Below, piece after piece: positions 33,137 through 44,029 of a DNA stretch of 64,000 bases. Source of the DNA: Microtetraspora niveoalba (GTDB lineage: Bacteria > Actinomycetota > Actinomycetes > Streptosporangiales > Streptosporangiaceae). Positions within the stretch are counted from its first letter, which is position 1. Each line of letters begins with the position of its first letter. The translations under genes and the position numbers were made by a program. The stretch spans positions 1-64,000 of the forward strand of contig NZ_BBYM01000033.1 in assembly GCF_001570405.1 (NCBI RefSeq). Direction: 5' to 3'. The notes beneath the pieces are model-generated. The model made no database searches. It saw only the letters and a list, made by a program, of their open reading frames with translations, and was not told where the DNA came from.

Positions 33137-35128
33137 ATGAATCGGCTCAAGGACGCCACAAGCCCCTATCTGGCGCAGCATGCCGACAACCCCGTCGACT
33201 GGTTCGAGTGGGGCGCCGACGCCTTCGCGGAGGCCCGCGGACGTGATGTCCCCCTGCTGGTCAGCGTGGGCTACTCCGCATGTCACTGGTGCCACGTGAT
33301 GGCGCACGAGTCGTTCGAGGACCGGGCGACCGCCGCGCTGATGAACGAGCTGTTCGTGAACGTCAAGGTCGATCGGGAGGAGCGGCCCGACGTCGACGCG
33401 GTCTACATGACCGCCACACAGGCGATGACGGGTCAGGGCGGCTGGCCGATGACCGTCTTCGCCACTCCGGACGGCCATCCGTTCTACGCCGGGACGTATT
33501 TCCCGCGTGCGCAGTTCCAGCGGCTGCTGCACGGCGTCTCACAGGCGTGGCGCAACGACCGCGACGCCGTGGTGCGGCAGGGGTCGAAGATCGTCGAGGC
33601 GCTCAACGAGCAGACCTGGCTGCCGTCCGGCCCACTGCCCACGGCGGCGACCCTGGAGCAGGCCGTACGCGACCTGGCGGGCGGCTTCGACCCGCGCCTC
33701 GGTGGTTTCGGCGGGGCGCCCAAGTTCCCGCCGTCGATGGTGCTGGAGTTCCTGCTCCGGCACGGGACTCCGGACGCGATGGCCATGGCCGACACGACCA
33801 TGGAGGCGATGGCCAGGGGCGGCATCTACGACCAGCTCGGCGGGGGCTTCGCGCGATACTCCGTCGACGCCGGATGGGTCGTCCCGCACTTCGAGAAGAT
33901 GCTGTACGACAACGCCCTCCTGCTGCGCGTGTACACGCACTGGTGGCGGGCGACCGGCGCGCCGCTCGCCCGCCGCGTGGCCCTGGAGACGGCGGAATGG
34001 CTGCTCCGCGAGATGCGCACGCCCGAGGGCGGGTTCGCCTCGGCGCTCGACGCGGACAGCGAGGGGCCGGACGGGCGGCACGGTGAGGGCCTCTTCTACG
34101 TCTGGACGCCCGACCGGCTCCGAGAGGTGCTCGGGGACGACGACGGCGCCTGGGCGGCGTCCGTCTTCGAGGTCACCGGCACGTTCGAGCACGGCGCCTC
34201 CGTCCTCCAGCTCCTCGCGGACCCCGATGACCGGGCCCGCCTCGACCGGGTCCGTACGGCGCTGCTGGAGGCGCGCGAGCGGCGGCCGCGCCCCGGGCGG
34301 GACGACAAGGTCGTGGCCGCGTGGAACGGGCTGGCCGTCGCGGCGCTGGCGGAGACGGGGGCGCTGTTCGGGCGGCCCGACCTCGTCGAGGCGGCCGGGG
34401 CCGCGGCCGACCTCCTCGCCCGGGTGCACGTGAACGACGGGCGGCTGCTGCGCACGTCGCGGGACGGCCGGGCCGGGCGGAACGCGGGCGTGCTGGAGGA
34501 CTACGCCGACGTGGCCGAGGGTCTGCTGGCCCTCTACGGGGTGACCGGCGAGACCCGCTGGTTCGGCCTGGCCGGGGAGCTGCTCGAAACGGTGCTCACC
34601 CGGTTCGCCGACGGGTCGGGCGGGTTCTTCGACACGGCGGACGACGGCGAGCGGCTCTTCCAGCGCCCGCAGGACCCGACGGACAACGCGGTGCCGTCCG
34701 GCCGGTTCGCGGCGGCCGGAGCGCTGCTCTCCTATGCCGCGCTCACCGGTTCGTCCCGGCACAGGGAGGCCGCGGAGGCGGCGCTCGGCACGGTCACCGT
34801 CCTCGCCGGAAAGTACGCGAGGTTCGCGGGCTGGGGGCTGGCGGTGGCCGAGGCGGCGCTGCACGGCCCGGCGGAGGTGGCGGTCGTCGGCCCGGCCGGT
34901 GACCCGCGTACGGCGGAGCTGCACCGCGCCGCCCTCATGTCCACGGTTCCCGGGCTGGTGGTCGCGCTCGGGGAGCCCGCCGACGGCGGCGCCGCCCGCA
35001 CGGAGGTTCCGCTGCTGGAGGGGCGGCCGACCGTGGACGGCGCCCCGGCGGCGTACGTGTGCCGCGGGTTCGCCTGCCGCGCGCCCGTCACCACCCCGGC
35101 CGAGCTGAAGGCGGAGCTGGCCCGGTGA
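33137..35128 (+). CDS. YyaL-type thioredoxin-fold protein (DUF255, SPATA20-like)
   Basis: 663 aa. The N-terminal thioredoxin-like domain (about 1-165) begins with the hallmark [21 protein letters not shown] and has CHWCH (C49-x-x-C52) plus [14 protein letters not shown] and [10 protein letters not shown]. The rest is an (alpha/alpha)6-barrel region like N-acylglucosamine 2-epimerases ([41 protein letters not shown]). I chose the ATG at 33137, six bases after GGGGAG; the ATG at 33131 touches that site. The enzymatic role is unknown. It corresponds to Rv1084, near mca in mycobacteria. Confidence 0.92.
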   Translation: MNRLKDATSPYLAQHADNPVDWFEWGADAFAEARGRDVPLLVSVGYSACHWCHVMAHESFEDRATAALMNELFVNVKVDREERPDVDAVYMTATQAMTGQGGWPMTVFATPDGHPFYAGTYFPRAQFQRLLHGVSQAWRNDRDAVVRQGSKIVEALNEQTWLPSGPLPTAATLEQAVRDLAGGFDPRLGGFGGAPKFPPSMVLEFLLRHGTPDAMAMADTTMEAMARGGIYDQLGGGFARYSVDAGWVVPHFEKMLYDNALLLRVYTHWWRATGAPLARRVALETAEWLLREMRTPEGGFASALDADSEGPDGRHGEGLFYVWTPDRLREVLGDDDGAWAASVFEVTGTFEHGASVLQLLADPDDRARLDRVRTALLEARERRPRPGRDDKVVAAWNGLAVAALAETGALFGRPDLVEAAGAAADLLARVHVNDGRLLRTSRDGRAGRNAGVLEDYADVAEGLLALYGVTGETRWFGLAGELLETVLTRFADGSGGFFDTADDGERLFQRPQDPTDNAVPSGRFAAAGALLSYAALTGSSRHREAAEAALGTVTVLAGKYARFAGWGLAVAEAALHGPAEVAVVGPAGDPRTAELHRAALMSTVPGLVVALGEPADGGAARTEVPLLEGRPTVDGAPAAYVCRGFACRAPVTTPAELKAELAR

Positions 35129-35160
35129 CGCTCACGCCATAGCGCCGCCCCGGCGGACGC

Positions 35161-37476
35161 TCACTGGACCGGCTGGTCGGGTGGCGCCTCGGTGTCCCCG
35201 GTGTTCCCCGGCGGCTCCGTCGTGCCGCCGCCGCCCGTGCCGCCGCCCGTGTCTCCAGTGCCCGGGCCGCCGTCGCCTCCGTTGCCAGGACGATCCGGAC
35301 GGCCGGGGCCGGTGGTCTCGCCGCCTCCGGGGTTCCCCTCGCCCGGAGGGCGCGGGTCGGTGGCCGACGGCTGGGGGTTCGGCGAGGGGGTGACGCCGTC
35401 GCCCCTGTCGAAGCGGTCGCCGTACCCGTTCCCGAAGCGGTCGCCGTATCCGTTGCCGTAGTCGTTGCGGGAGCCCCACGGGTCGTAGGAGTTGTATCCG
35501 CCGTAGTAGTACGACGCGGGTCCCGGGAACTCCTTGACGGGCTTGCCGTCCATCGCCTCGCTCATGAAGCGCTTCCAGATCTGCGTCGGCAACGTCCCGC
35601 CGTACAGCGCGCCGTATCCGGGGACCTCCACGGGCTTGTTGTCGTCGCGGAACATGTTGACCGCGACGGAGAGCTGCGGGACGTAGCCGGTGAACCAGGC
35701 CGCGGCCGACTTGTCGGTGGTGCCGGTCTTCCCGGCGACCGGGCGGTCCGGAAGCTGCGCCGCGGTGCCGGTGCCGCCGCGCACCACCTGCTGCAGCGCG
35801 TACGTGGTGTCGGCGGCGGTGTCCTCGCTGAAGGCCCGCCTGCCCGGTGCGCTGATCTTCCGGGTGTTCCCGTCCGCGTCGGTGATCGACCTGATCACGT
35901 GGGCGTCGTGGTGGACGCCCTCGGCCGCGAACGTGCCGAACCCGGACGCCTGCTGCACGGCGCTCACCGAGGCGACGCCGAGAGGGAACGTGGCGGCGGC
36001 CTCGTGCTGTGCGAGCTGGCTCTCGGGGATGCCCGCCGCCTCCGCCGCCTTGGCCACCTTGGCGAGGCCGACCTGCTGCCCGAGGTCCACGAACGCGGTG
36101 TTCACCGAGTTGCGGGTGGCCTGCACCAGGTCGATGGACGAGCCGTACGACTGGCCGCCCGAGTTGGGGATGGTGGCCGAGGCGATGCGCATCGGCGAGT
36201 TGCCGTTGACCCGGTTGGTCAGGCCGAAGCCGCTCTCCAGCGCCGCGGCCAGCGTGTACGGCTTGAAGGTCGAGCCGGCCTGGACCTTGGCGGAGAAGGC
36301 GTTGTCGTACTGGTTGGAGGCGTAGTCGCCGCCGTAGAACGCGAGGACCTCGCCGGTGCGGGGATCGACGGCGGCGAGACCGGTGCGCACCTTCTTGGGC
36401 GTGTTGTCGGGCAGGACGGCCTTCACCGACTCCTCGGCGAGCTTCATCAGCTTCTTGTCGAAGGTCGTGGTGATCTTGAGGCCGCCCTGGTTGATGTCCT
36501 CGTCGCTGTAGCCCAGCCGGCGCAGCTCGGCGATGACCTGGTCGACCATGTACCCGTTCTTGTCGTTACGGGTGAGCGGGGCCTTCTGCTTGGCGAGAGT
36601 GGGGAAGGTGAGCGCCCCGGCCTGCTCGGCGGTCATCGCCCGGGTCTGCACCATGCCGTCGACGACCGCCTGCCAGCGCGCCTTGGCCGCGTCGAGGTCG
36701 TCGCCCTTCGGGTCGGCGAAACGGGACGGCTGCTGGATCACGGCGGCGAGGTAGGCGCCCTCGGCGGGCGTCAGGTCGCGCGTGTCCTTGCCGAAGTACG
36801 CCTGGGCGGCGGCCTGGATCCCGTACGCGCCGCGGCCGAAGTAGATCGTGTTGAGGTACTGCTCCAGCACCCAGTCCTTGGACTTGGACCGATCCACTTT
36901 CAGGGAGATCATGATCTCTTTGAGCTTGCGCTCGACGGAACGCTCCTGGCTGAGCCCGCTGTAGTAGTTGCGGACGAGCTGCTGGGTGATCGTCGAGCCG
37001 CCCTGGATCTGCCGGCCGGTGACGGTCGACCACAACGCCCGGGCGGTGCCCGACAGGGAGACGCCCCTGTCGCTGTAGAAGGTCCGGTTCTCGGCGGCGA
37101 TGACGGCCTGCCTGACCGGCTCGGGCACCTCGCCGAGCGGGACGTTCTTGCGGTTCGTGCCCTGGGTGGCGAGGACGGTCTTGCCGTTCCGGTAGTAGAT
37201 CACCGACCCCTGCGCGGTGGCGTCGTCCTGCGTCGAGTCGGGGATCGGCGTCATCACCCAGACGACGGCGAACAGGCCGACCACCGCGGCCACGCAGGCT
37301 CCGACGGCGATCAGGGAGATCCGGAGGAGGCGCCGCCTCGGCCGCCCGCGTTCCGGCCCTGACGGGGGCCCGGACGGCGGCTCGGACGGCGGCTCGGACG
37401 GCGGCTGGGACCCCGACGCCTTCCCGGGCGCCTTCTCGGGCCCCGGCGGCTGCTCCGGAATCTCCTCGGTCTCCAC
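35161..37476 (-). CDS. Bifunctional penicillin-binding protein (class A PBP)
   Basis: 771 aa, GTG start. A proline-rich cytoplasmic head contains short repeats of SEPP/SGPP and is followed by one membrane helix (about 50-74). The GT51 transglycosylase domain has AAENRTFYSDRGVS, QGGSTITQQLVRNYY and LNTIYFGRGAYGIQAA. The transpeptidase domain has the active-site STFK tetrad, SVN and KTGT. The C-terminal 130 residues are low-complexity: Tyr/Gly repeats with GNGYGDRF twice, then Pro/Gly/Thr-rich. It polymerises and cross-links peptidoglycan outside the membrane and is the target of beta-lactams. Confidence 0.95.
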   Translation of the reverse strand: METEEIPEQPPGPEKAPGKASGSQPPSEPPSEPPSGPPSGPERGRPRRRLLRISLIAVGACVAAVVGLFAVVWVMTPIPDSTQDDATAQGSVIYYRNGKTVLATQGTNRKNVPLGEVPEPVRQAVIAAENRTFYSDRGVSLSGTARALWSTVTGRQIQGGSTITQQLVRNYYSGLSQERSVERKLKEIMISLKVDRSKSKDWVLEQYLNTIYFGRGAYGIQAAAQAYFGKDTRDLTPAEGAYLAAVIQQPSRFADPKGDDLDAAKARWQAVVDGMVQTRAMTAEQAGALTFPTLAKQKAPLTRNDKNGYMVDQVIAELRRLGYSDEDINQGGLKITTTFDKKLMKLAEESVKAVLPDNTPKKVRTGLAAVDPRTGEVLAFYGGDYASNQYDNAFSAKVQAGSTFKPYTLAAALESGFGLTNRVNGNSPMRIASATIPNSGGQSYGSSIDLVQATRNSVNTAFVDLGQQVGLAKVAKAAEAAGIPESQLAQHEAAATFPLGVASVSAVQQASGFGTFAAEGVHHDAHVIRSITDADGNTRKISAPGRRAFSEDTAADTTYALQQVVRGGTGTAAQLPDRPVAGKTGTTDKSAAAWFTGYVPQLSVAVNMFRDDNKPVEVPGYGALYGGTLPTQIWKRFMSEAMDGKPVKEFPGPASYYYGGYNSYDPWGSRNDYGNGYGDRFGNGYGDRFDRGDGVTPSPNPQPSATDPRPPGEGNPGGGETTGPGRPDRPGNGGDGGPGTGDTGGGTGGGGTTEPPGNTGDTEAPPDQPVQ

Positions 37477-37584
37477 GTACTACCCCCGGTGGCTCACGCT
37501 CTCGCTGCCCTCGCGAGACCTGGGCGAACCATTCAACGGTAAACGAAGAATAACGATGGTGCGGCGCCCGGTTCCTGCGCCTCG

Positions 37585-37696
37585 GTTCCGGTTCGCGTCG
37601 GTTCCGGTTCGCCTCAGTTCCGGTTCGCGTCGGTTCCGGTTCGCGTCGGTTCCGGTTCGCCTCGGTTCCGGTTCGCCTCAGTTCCGGTTCGCGGCC
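37585..37696. repeat. Seven tandem 16-bp repeats
   Basis: Seven head-to-tail copies of GTTCCGGTTCGCSTCR start at 37585, 37601, 37617, 37633, 37649, 37665 and 37681. The copies differ mainly at two or three 3' bases (GCGTCG, GCCTCA, GCCTCG), and the last ends GCGGCC. A shortened copy precedes at 37571. The array fills most of the gap between the PBP gene and the Lrp gene, and its last two copies run into the final codons of the Lrp gene (ANRN-stop). Confidence 0.9.
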
Positions 37697-38148
37697 GCGA
37701 CGAGCGGCAGCGTCCGGTACGGCACGGGCGTGTCCAGCGCGATCACCGACGACGTGCGCACCACCCCGTCCACGTCGACGATGAGATCGATCACACGCTG
37801 GAGGTCGGCGTTGCTGCGCGCGACCACCCGGCACAACATGTCGCCGCCGCCGGTGATGGTGTGGACCTCCAGCACCTCGGGCACGAGCGCGAGCCGGTCG
37901 GCGACCGGGCTGTGCCCGCTCACCTGCCTGATCTGCAGGGTCACGAAGGCCGTCACCCCGTAGCCGAGCGCGGTGGGGTCGATGTCGGGGCCGTACCCTT
38001 TGATCACCCCGCGCGCCACCATGCGGTCGAGCCGGGCCTGGACGGTGCCGCGCGCGACGTTGAGCCGCCTGGAGCATTCGAGCACCCCGATCCGCGGCTC
38101 GGCGGTGAGCATGGAGATGAGCCGCACATCGAGCTGATCAATCGTCAC
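37678..38148 (-). CDS. Lrp/AsnC-family transcriptional regulator
   Basis: 156 aa from the GTG at 38148, which has GGGAG at good spacing and gives the usual family length; an ATG at 38205 would add 19 residues. The N-terminal helix-turn-helix is IDQLDVRLISMLTAEPRIGV then LECSRRLNVARGTVQARLDR. The RAM ligand domain spans about 70-150 (VTAFVTLQIRQVSG, VLEVHTITGGGDMLCRVVAR). It probably senses an amino acid. It is divergent from an RDD gene. The stop codon lies inside a 16-bp tandem repeat, so the last residues (NRN) come from repeat DNA. Confidence 0.92.
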   Translation of the reverse strand: MTIDQLDVRLISMLTAEPRIGVLECSRRLNVARGTVQARLDRMVARGVIKGYGPDIDPTALGYGVTAFVTLQIRQVSGHSPVADRLALVPEVLEVHTITGGGDMLCRVVARSNADLQRVIDLIVDVDGVVRTSSVIALDTPVPYRTLPLVAAANRN

Positions 38149-38354
38149 GACTTTCTCCCAGAATCGAGGGGAACCGCTGGGCAGATTGTCTATCGATTTT
38201 TCCATGTGTTGCACACCTTGACCAGAGGTTCCGAGTGACGACAAGATCCATATGTTCCCCGGCCGCCGGGCGCGAGCAGGCGTCACACGGAAACCTTTGG
38301 CGATTTTGCGCGGAACGGGCTTTCGGGTAGACGGCGCCTGGTGACCAAAACGTC

Positions 38355-38864
38355 ATGGAGCCACCGTTTCCGCCTGAGGGCGAACCGCGACCCGAGCCGC
38401 GGACTCCGTGGGAGCCGCCGCCCCTCGGGCCGGCGGCTCCCTCGCTCGCCGGCCGCTGGCGCCGCCTGTTCGCCGGCATCTTCGACTTCGTCGTCGTGGC
38501 GATCATCTCGTCTCCGGTCGTGTGGACGTCGTGGCGGATCGTCACGCACCCGGGGACCGGCACGGTCACGCTGGTGGACGTCACCCACACCTACCTGGCG
38601 AGCATCATCGGCTTTCTCTATTTCTGGCTGTTCACCGCGTTCTGGAACGGCCAGACCCCGGGCAAGAAGATCTTCGGGATGCGCGTGGTCCGCGAGAACG
38701 GCGAGCCGGTCCGCGTGGGGCAGGCCGCGATCCGGCAGCTCACGGAGATCGTGCTGGCGTGGCTGTGCTGCCTGTGGATCCTGGACCTCGGCTGGATCCT
38801 GTTCGACGGGCGAAAGCAGGCGCTGCACGACAAGACCGCGGGCACCCTGGTCGTGAACGTCTGA
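38355..38864 (+). CDS. RDD-family membrane protein with proline-rich head
   Basis: 169 aa, ATG start. The first 30 residues are Pro/Glu rich (MEPPFPPEGEPRPEPRTPW), then the RDD domain begins at RWRRLFAGIFDFVVVAII, with a second helix pair around TYLASIIGFLYFWLFTAFW. The loop GQTPGKKIFGMRVVRENGE is the RDD family signature region. Two more helices end at LDLGWILFDGRKQALHDKTAG. RDD proteins have been linked to ion or polar-compound transport, mostly without proof. A proline-rich RDD protein (Pra, Rv1078) sits near cbs and metB in mycobacteria. Confidence 0.9.
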   Translation: MEPPFPPEGEPRPEPRTPWEPPPLGPAAPSLAGRWRRLFAGIFDFVVVAIISSPVVWTSWRIVTHPGTGTVTLVDVTHTYLASIIGFLYFWLFTAFWNGQTPGKKIFGMRVVRENGEPVRVGQAAIRQLTEIVLAWLCCLWILDLGWILFDGRKQALHDKTAGTLVVNV

Positions 38865-38931
38865 CGGCCCGCGACGCCGTCGCCGCACACCGGTCACTCC
38901 CCGCACTCGCTCCCTCGCATAGGCTGGCTCG

Positions 38932-40413
<1,482 letters not shown>

Positions 40414-40470
40414 CCCTGGCGTCCCCTCCGGCCGGGGCGGTGAACCACCCGGCCGGGGGCGCGCGGTCCC

Positions 40471-41685
40471 CTAGCCGAAACTGAGCTTGTAACCGTCGCG
40501 GCGCAGGGCGCCGAGGACCTCGTCGCAGTGCGCGGGGCCCCGGGTCTCCACCTGGAGCAGGACCTCGGCCTCGTCGAGGTGCAGGCGCGGCGCGACCCGC
40601 TCGTGCACCACGTCGAGCACGTTCGCGCCGAGGTCGGCGAGGCGGGCCAGCAGCGCCGCCAGGGCGCCGGGCCGGTCGGTCAGCCGGATGCGGAACGCGA
40701 GATAGCGGCCCGCCGCCGCCAGGCCGTGCCGCAGCACCTTCGCCAGCAGCAGCGGGTCGATGTTGCCGCCCGACAACACCGCGACCACCGGCGGCTCGAA
40801 CGCGTGCGGGTGGTCGAGCAGGGCGGCCACCCCGGCGACCCCGGCGGGCTCCACGACCAGCTTCGACCGTTCGAGGCAGAGCAGCAGCGCCCGGGAGAGC
40901 GACTCCTCCGACACCGTGACGACGCTGTCCACCAGGTAGTGGATCAGCTCGAACGGCAGCTCCCCCGGGCGGCCGACCGCGATGCCGTCGGCCATCGTGG
41001 ACAGGGGCTCCACCATGACCGGGTGGCCGGCGGCGAGGGACTCGGGGTAGGCCGCCGCCCGCTCCGCCTGCACGCCGACGATCCTGATGCCGGGGCGGAG
41101 CGACTTCACCGCGAGCGCCACGCCCGCCGCGAGGCCGCCGCCGCCGATCGGCAGCACGATCGTGCCGACCTCGGGGAACTGCTCGAGGATCTCCAGGCCG
41201 ATCGTGCCCTGTCCGGCCACCACGTCGGGGTGGTCGAAGGGGTGGATGAACACCGCCCCCGACCGGTCCGCGTCCTCCTTGGCCGCCTGGAGCGCCACGT
41301 CCACCGTGTGTCCCGCGAAGACCACGTCCGCGCCGTACGCCCGGGTGGCCTCGACCTTGGGCAGCGGGGCGCCCTCCGGCATGTAGACCACCGACTTCGC
41401 CCCGAGCAGCCCCGACGCGAACGCCACCCCCTGGGCGTGGTTTCCCGCGCTGGCCGCGACCACGCCCCTGGCCCGCTCCTCGTCGGTCAGCCGCGCGATC
41501 CGCACGTACGCCCCGCGCACCTTGAAGGAGCCGGCGCGCTGGAGGTTCTCGCACTTGAGACGGACCGGGCCGCCGAGCATCTCGGAAAGCACACGGGACT
41601 GCACGACCGGGGTCTGCACGATCACCCCGTCGAGGACCTGGCGTGCGGCGACGACGTCGTCGTACGACACCTGTGGGACACCCAT
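40471..41685 (-). CDS. ilvA: Threonine ammonia-lyase (dehydratase) with ACT domain
   Basis: 404 aa, ATG start (MGVPQVSYDDVVAARQVL). This PLP enzyme deaminates threonine (and serine) to 2-oxobutyrate. The PLP lysine is K55 in LQRAGSFKVRGAY, and the phosphate loop GGGGLAAGVA, ASAGNHAQGVAFA and SGGNID are intact. A single C-terminal ACT-like domain (about 325-404; FRIRLTDRPGALAALL) matches the short TdcB/IlvA-hybrid form common in actinobacteria. 2-Oxobutyrate feeds isoleucine synthesis, and the window also encodes transsulfuration enzymes. It is convergent with the M1 peptidase gene. Confidence 0.93.
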   Translation of the reverse strand: MGVPQVSYDDVVAARQVLDGVIVQTPVVQSRVLSEMLGGPVRLKCENLQRAGSFKVRGAYVRIARLTDEERARGVVAASAGNHAQGVAFASGLLGAKSVVYMPEGAPLPKVEATRAYGADVVFAGHTVDVALQAAKEDADRSGAVFIHPFDHPDVVAGQGTIGLEILEQFPEVGTIVLPIGGGGLAAGVALAVKSLRPGIRIVGVQAERAAAYPESLAAGHPVMVEPLSTMADGIAVGRPGELPFELIHYLVDSVVTVSEESLSRALLLCLERSKLVVEPAGVAGVAALLDHPHAFEPPVVAVLSGGNIDPLLLAKVLRHGLAAAGRYLAFRIRLTDRPGALAALLARLADLGANVLDVVHERVAPRLHLDEAEVLLQVETRGPAHCDEVLGALRRDGYKLSFG

Positions 41686-41757
41686 GGCGGAAGTCTCCCA
41701 CTCGGCGGGCCCTCGCATCGCCGCCCACCCTCCGCCATGTCGCGCGGGCGCGCGCGA

Positions 41758-42435
41758 TCAGCTCCCGGGCGGCGGGGTGGCGTCGCCGATCTCGGACGCC
41801 CCGGGCTGGTCGACGATCTGGCATGGCTCGGGGGGACCCGCCGACAGCATGCCGCGCATCTGCCAGCTGACCCCGGGGTTGTCCACGGTGGGCTCCACCG
41901 GGTTCTCCGCCACGTCGATCACCACGACCTGTCCGGGCTTGATGTACTCCGGATGGATCGTGATGCCGTTCCGAGGCTCGATCGCCTTGTAGGAGATCGA
42001 GCTCTCCAACCTCTTCCGCATCCTCGCCTTCACTGCCGGGTCCTTGCTGGCGATCTCCTCCGGCGTGAACGAGAAGTTGTCGCCTTGCACCGGCGTGATC
42101 CGGAGATTGCCGCACCACTTGCCCAGGGGCAGGTAGGTGATGTCGGCGGTCACTCCCATGCCGGCCAGGTCCCGCTCGACCTGGTCCGGATCACGGAACT
42201 CACGGATCTTGAGGTTGATCGAGCCGTCGGCGTTCTTCGTCAGCGCGTACGCGGGGGTGTCGGCGCCGATCGCCATCGGCACGGCAACCGCCGCGGCGGC
42301 CGCGACCCCGAGGACGCCGGCGGCGGCGAAGAGCCGGCGGCCGGTCACCCGGCGCGGAGCGGTGGCGCGGGCGGGCCGGGCGGCCATGTCGGCCTTGAGC
42401 GCCGCGAGCAGGCGGTCTTCGAACGTGTCGTTCAT
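41758..42435 (-). CDS. Probable anti-sigma-type membrane protein (CU044_5270-like)
   Basis: 225 aa; its ATG overlaps the sigma-factor stop by four bases (ATGA). A cytoplasmic head (MNDTFEDRLLAALKADMAAR) and a membrane helix (LFAAAGVLGVAAAAAVAVPM, about 34-55) precede an extracytoplasmic domain of 165 residues with one Cys pair (KWCGNLRI, PEPCQIV). No zinc-binding HxxxCxxC is present, so it is not a ZAS-type anti-sigma factor. Its coupling to an ECF sigma gene suggests that it either anchors and restrains the sigma factor or is its main target. The exact role is inference. Confidence 0.8.
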   Translation of the reverse strand: MNDTFEDRLLAALKADMAARPARATAPRRVTGRRLFAAAGVLGVAAAAAVAVPMAIGADTPAYALTKNADGSINLKIREFRDPDQVERDLAGMGVTADITYLPLGKWCGNLRITPVQGDNFSFTPEEIASKDPAVKARMRKRLESSISYKAIEPRNGITIHPEYIKPGQVVVIDVAENPVEPTVDNPGVSWQMRGMLSAGPPEPCQIVDQPGASEIGDATPPPGS

Positions 42436-43004
42436 CGTTGTCCTTCCATCACGAGGGGCGGCACGACGCCGGGGATCCGCTGGAGCGCGCGGCGCGCGCG
42501 GTGGAGCCTGACCCTGGCCGTTCCCTGGCGGATGCCGAGCGCGGCGGCGGCCTCGGCCGGGCTGAGGCCGTCCACGGCCACCAGCTCCATGAGGGCCCGC
42601 TCGTTCTCCGGCAATCCGGCCATGGCCTCCATGGCCCGCCTGGCGGGGGACTCCGCGTCGATCCGGTCCTCCAGGCGTGCCACGTCGTCGCTTTCGAGCA
42701 GCCGGCGCCCCGCCACCCGGCTGTTCGCGCGCAGTTCCCTGGCCGAGCGGCGCCGCTCGGCCAGCAGCGTGTTGCGCGTCACGCCGTACAGCCAGGCGAT
42801 CTCGCTGCCCTTGCCGGGCCGGTAGGTGTGCGCGGAGTCGAGCACCGCGAGGAACACCTCGGCCGTGAGATCGGCCACCGCGTGCGGGTCCCCGACCCGC
42901 CGCGCGAGGAACCGGGTCACCGCGTCGAAATGGCGCCGGTAGAAGGCTTCGAATGCCTCGGGGTCATCGGCGATGCCCGCCGGCCCCTTCTGTTTCAGGC
43001 GCAC
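42432..43004 (-). CDS. ECF-type RNA polymerase sigma factor
   Basis: 190 aa, GTG start with AAGGGAG. Region 2 (about 15-85) reads FEAFYRRHFDAVTRFLARR, then DLTAEVFLAVLDSA, which recognises the -10 element. Region 4 (about 125-185) has LPENERALMELVAVDGLSPA and EAAAALGIRQGTARVRLHRAR, which recognises the -35. Regions 1.1, 1.2 and 3 are absent, as in all ECF factors. The partner gene downstream overlaps its stop. On the minus strand, TGTAAC (43072-43067) and CGTC (43052-43049) might form an autoregulatory promoter, but the 14-base spacer is short. Confidence 0.93.
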   Translation of the reverse strand: MRLKQKGPAGIADDPEAFEAFYRRHFDAVTRFLARRVGDPHAVADLTAEVFLAVLDSAHTYRPGKGSEIAWLYGVTRNTLLAERRRSARELRANSRVAGRRLLESDDVARLEDRIDAESPARRAMEAMAGLPENERALMELVAVDGLSPAEAAAALGIRQGTARVRLHRARRALQRIPGVVPPLVMEGQR

Positions 43005-43083
43005 CAGCGTCGCTCCCTTGGTCGTCCGTCCGAATACACCCTTGCTTGGACGAACCCCAACCGACCGTTACAAGCACTCCCGT

Positions 43084-43326
43084 TTTCTCGGCGCCGACGC
43101 GCTCACGCTGTACGGCAAGGCCCTGCACGCCGCCCGCCGCCTGAACGACCCGGTCGGCGAGGGCCGGGCGCTGACCGATCTGGGCTGGGTCCACCAGGCG
43201 CGGGGCGACCACGGGCCGGCCGGCGAGCACTTCGAACAGGCCCTGGCGGCGTGCCGCGCGGCGGGCGACCGGCGCGGCGAGGCGCGCGCCCGCGAGGGCC
43301 TCGCCGATCTGGCGCACCACATCTGA
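43084..43326 (+). pseudogene. C-terminal remnant of a TPR protein
   Basis: About 80 codons encode two tetratricopeptide units (RALTDLGWVHQARGDHGPAG and EHFEQALAACRAAGDRRGEA), ending AREGLADLAHHI-stop. This is exactly how the C-termini of SARP/AfsR-like or NB-ARC-TPR regulators look. No start codon with a ribosome-binding site or upstream domain precedes it: the DNA to the left already belongs to the divergent sigma-factor gene's promoter. I interpret it as a fragment left by deletion of a larger regulator gene. Confidence 0.7.
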
Positions 43327-43457
43327 CCTGTGAGAACGGCAGCCGTCGGCATCGCCATCGCGGGCCCATCGCGAACGCATCGCGACTGTGTCAACGGCAC
43401 ACCCGACGCTGGTCCCAGCTCACCTCACCGGTGGGCAGGCAAGGGAAAGCGAAGATC

Positions 43458-43993
43458 ATGGACTTGCGGTGTGCCATCTCCGGCCCGGTGTACCTTCCCG
43501 GGGACACCGGTTTCGCCGAGGCTGCCAAACCCTGGACGACCGGGGTGCGCCAGCCGGTGGTCGCGGTCGTCGAGGCGGACGACGCCGACGACGTGGTGAC
43601 GCTCGTGCGGTACGCCCGCACCGCCGGCTTGACGATCTCCGCCCAGCCGTACGGCCCTCCGGGGACGTGGCGGGAGCGGTCCTGCTGCGCACCGGCCGCC
43701 TGGACCACATCGAGGTGGACCCCGCTCGACGGGTCGCCCGGGTGGGCGCGGGCACGCGGTGGCGGCCGCTGCTGACCCGGGCGGCGAAGCACGGCCTGAC
43801 CGGGCTCGCGGGGAGCTCCCCCGCGGTCAGCGTGGCCGGCTTCCTGACCGACGGCGGACTGTCCTGGTTCAGCCGCGGGTATGGCTGGGCCGCCGACTCG
43901 GTGCGCGCCTTCGAGGTCCCCAGGCTCCGGGAGATCAAGAAAGCACGCGACCCGCACCGGGTGTTCCGCGCCAACTTCCCCGTTCTGGGCTGA
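43458..43993 (+). pseudogene. Decayed FAD-binding (BBE-type) oxidoreductase gene
   Basis: The ATG at 43458 has GAAAGCGAAG upstream. The first 65 codons (VYLPGDTGFAEAAKPWT, VAVVEADDADDVVTLVRYAR) are the start of a FAD-linked oxidase of the berberine-bridge type. Near 43650-43665 the match moves to another frame, where GDVAGAVLLRTGRLDHIEVD through GLSWFSRGYGWAADSVRAFEV continues the FAD domain. It then jumps directly to RLREIKKARDPHRVFRANFP, the extreme C-terminus of the family. One frameshift and a deletion of roughly 250-300 codons explain this, so the gene is dead. Confidence 0.82.
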
Positions 43994-44029
43994 CAGCCCG
44001 ATTCACCACAGATGACAGGAGAATCTCCA

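Noticed and set aside
43049-43072. ECF-type promoter (TGTAAC and CGTC) before the sigma-factor gene
   Set aside because: The 14-base spacer is shorter than usual for ECF promoters, so I mention it only within the sigma-factor entry.
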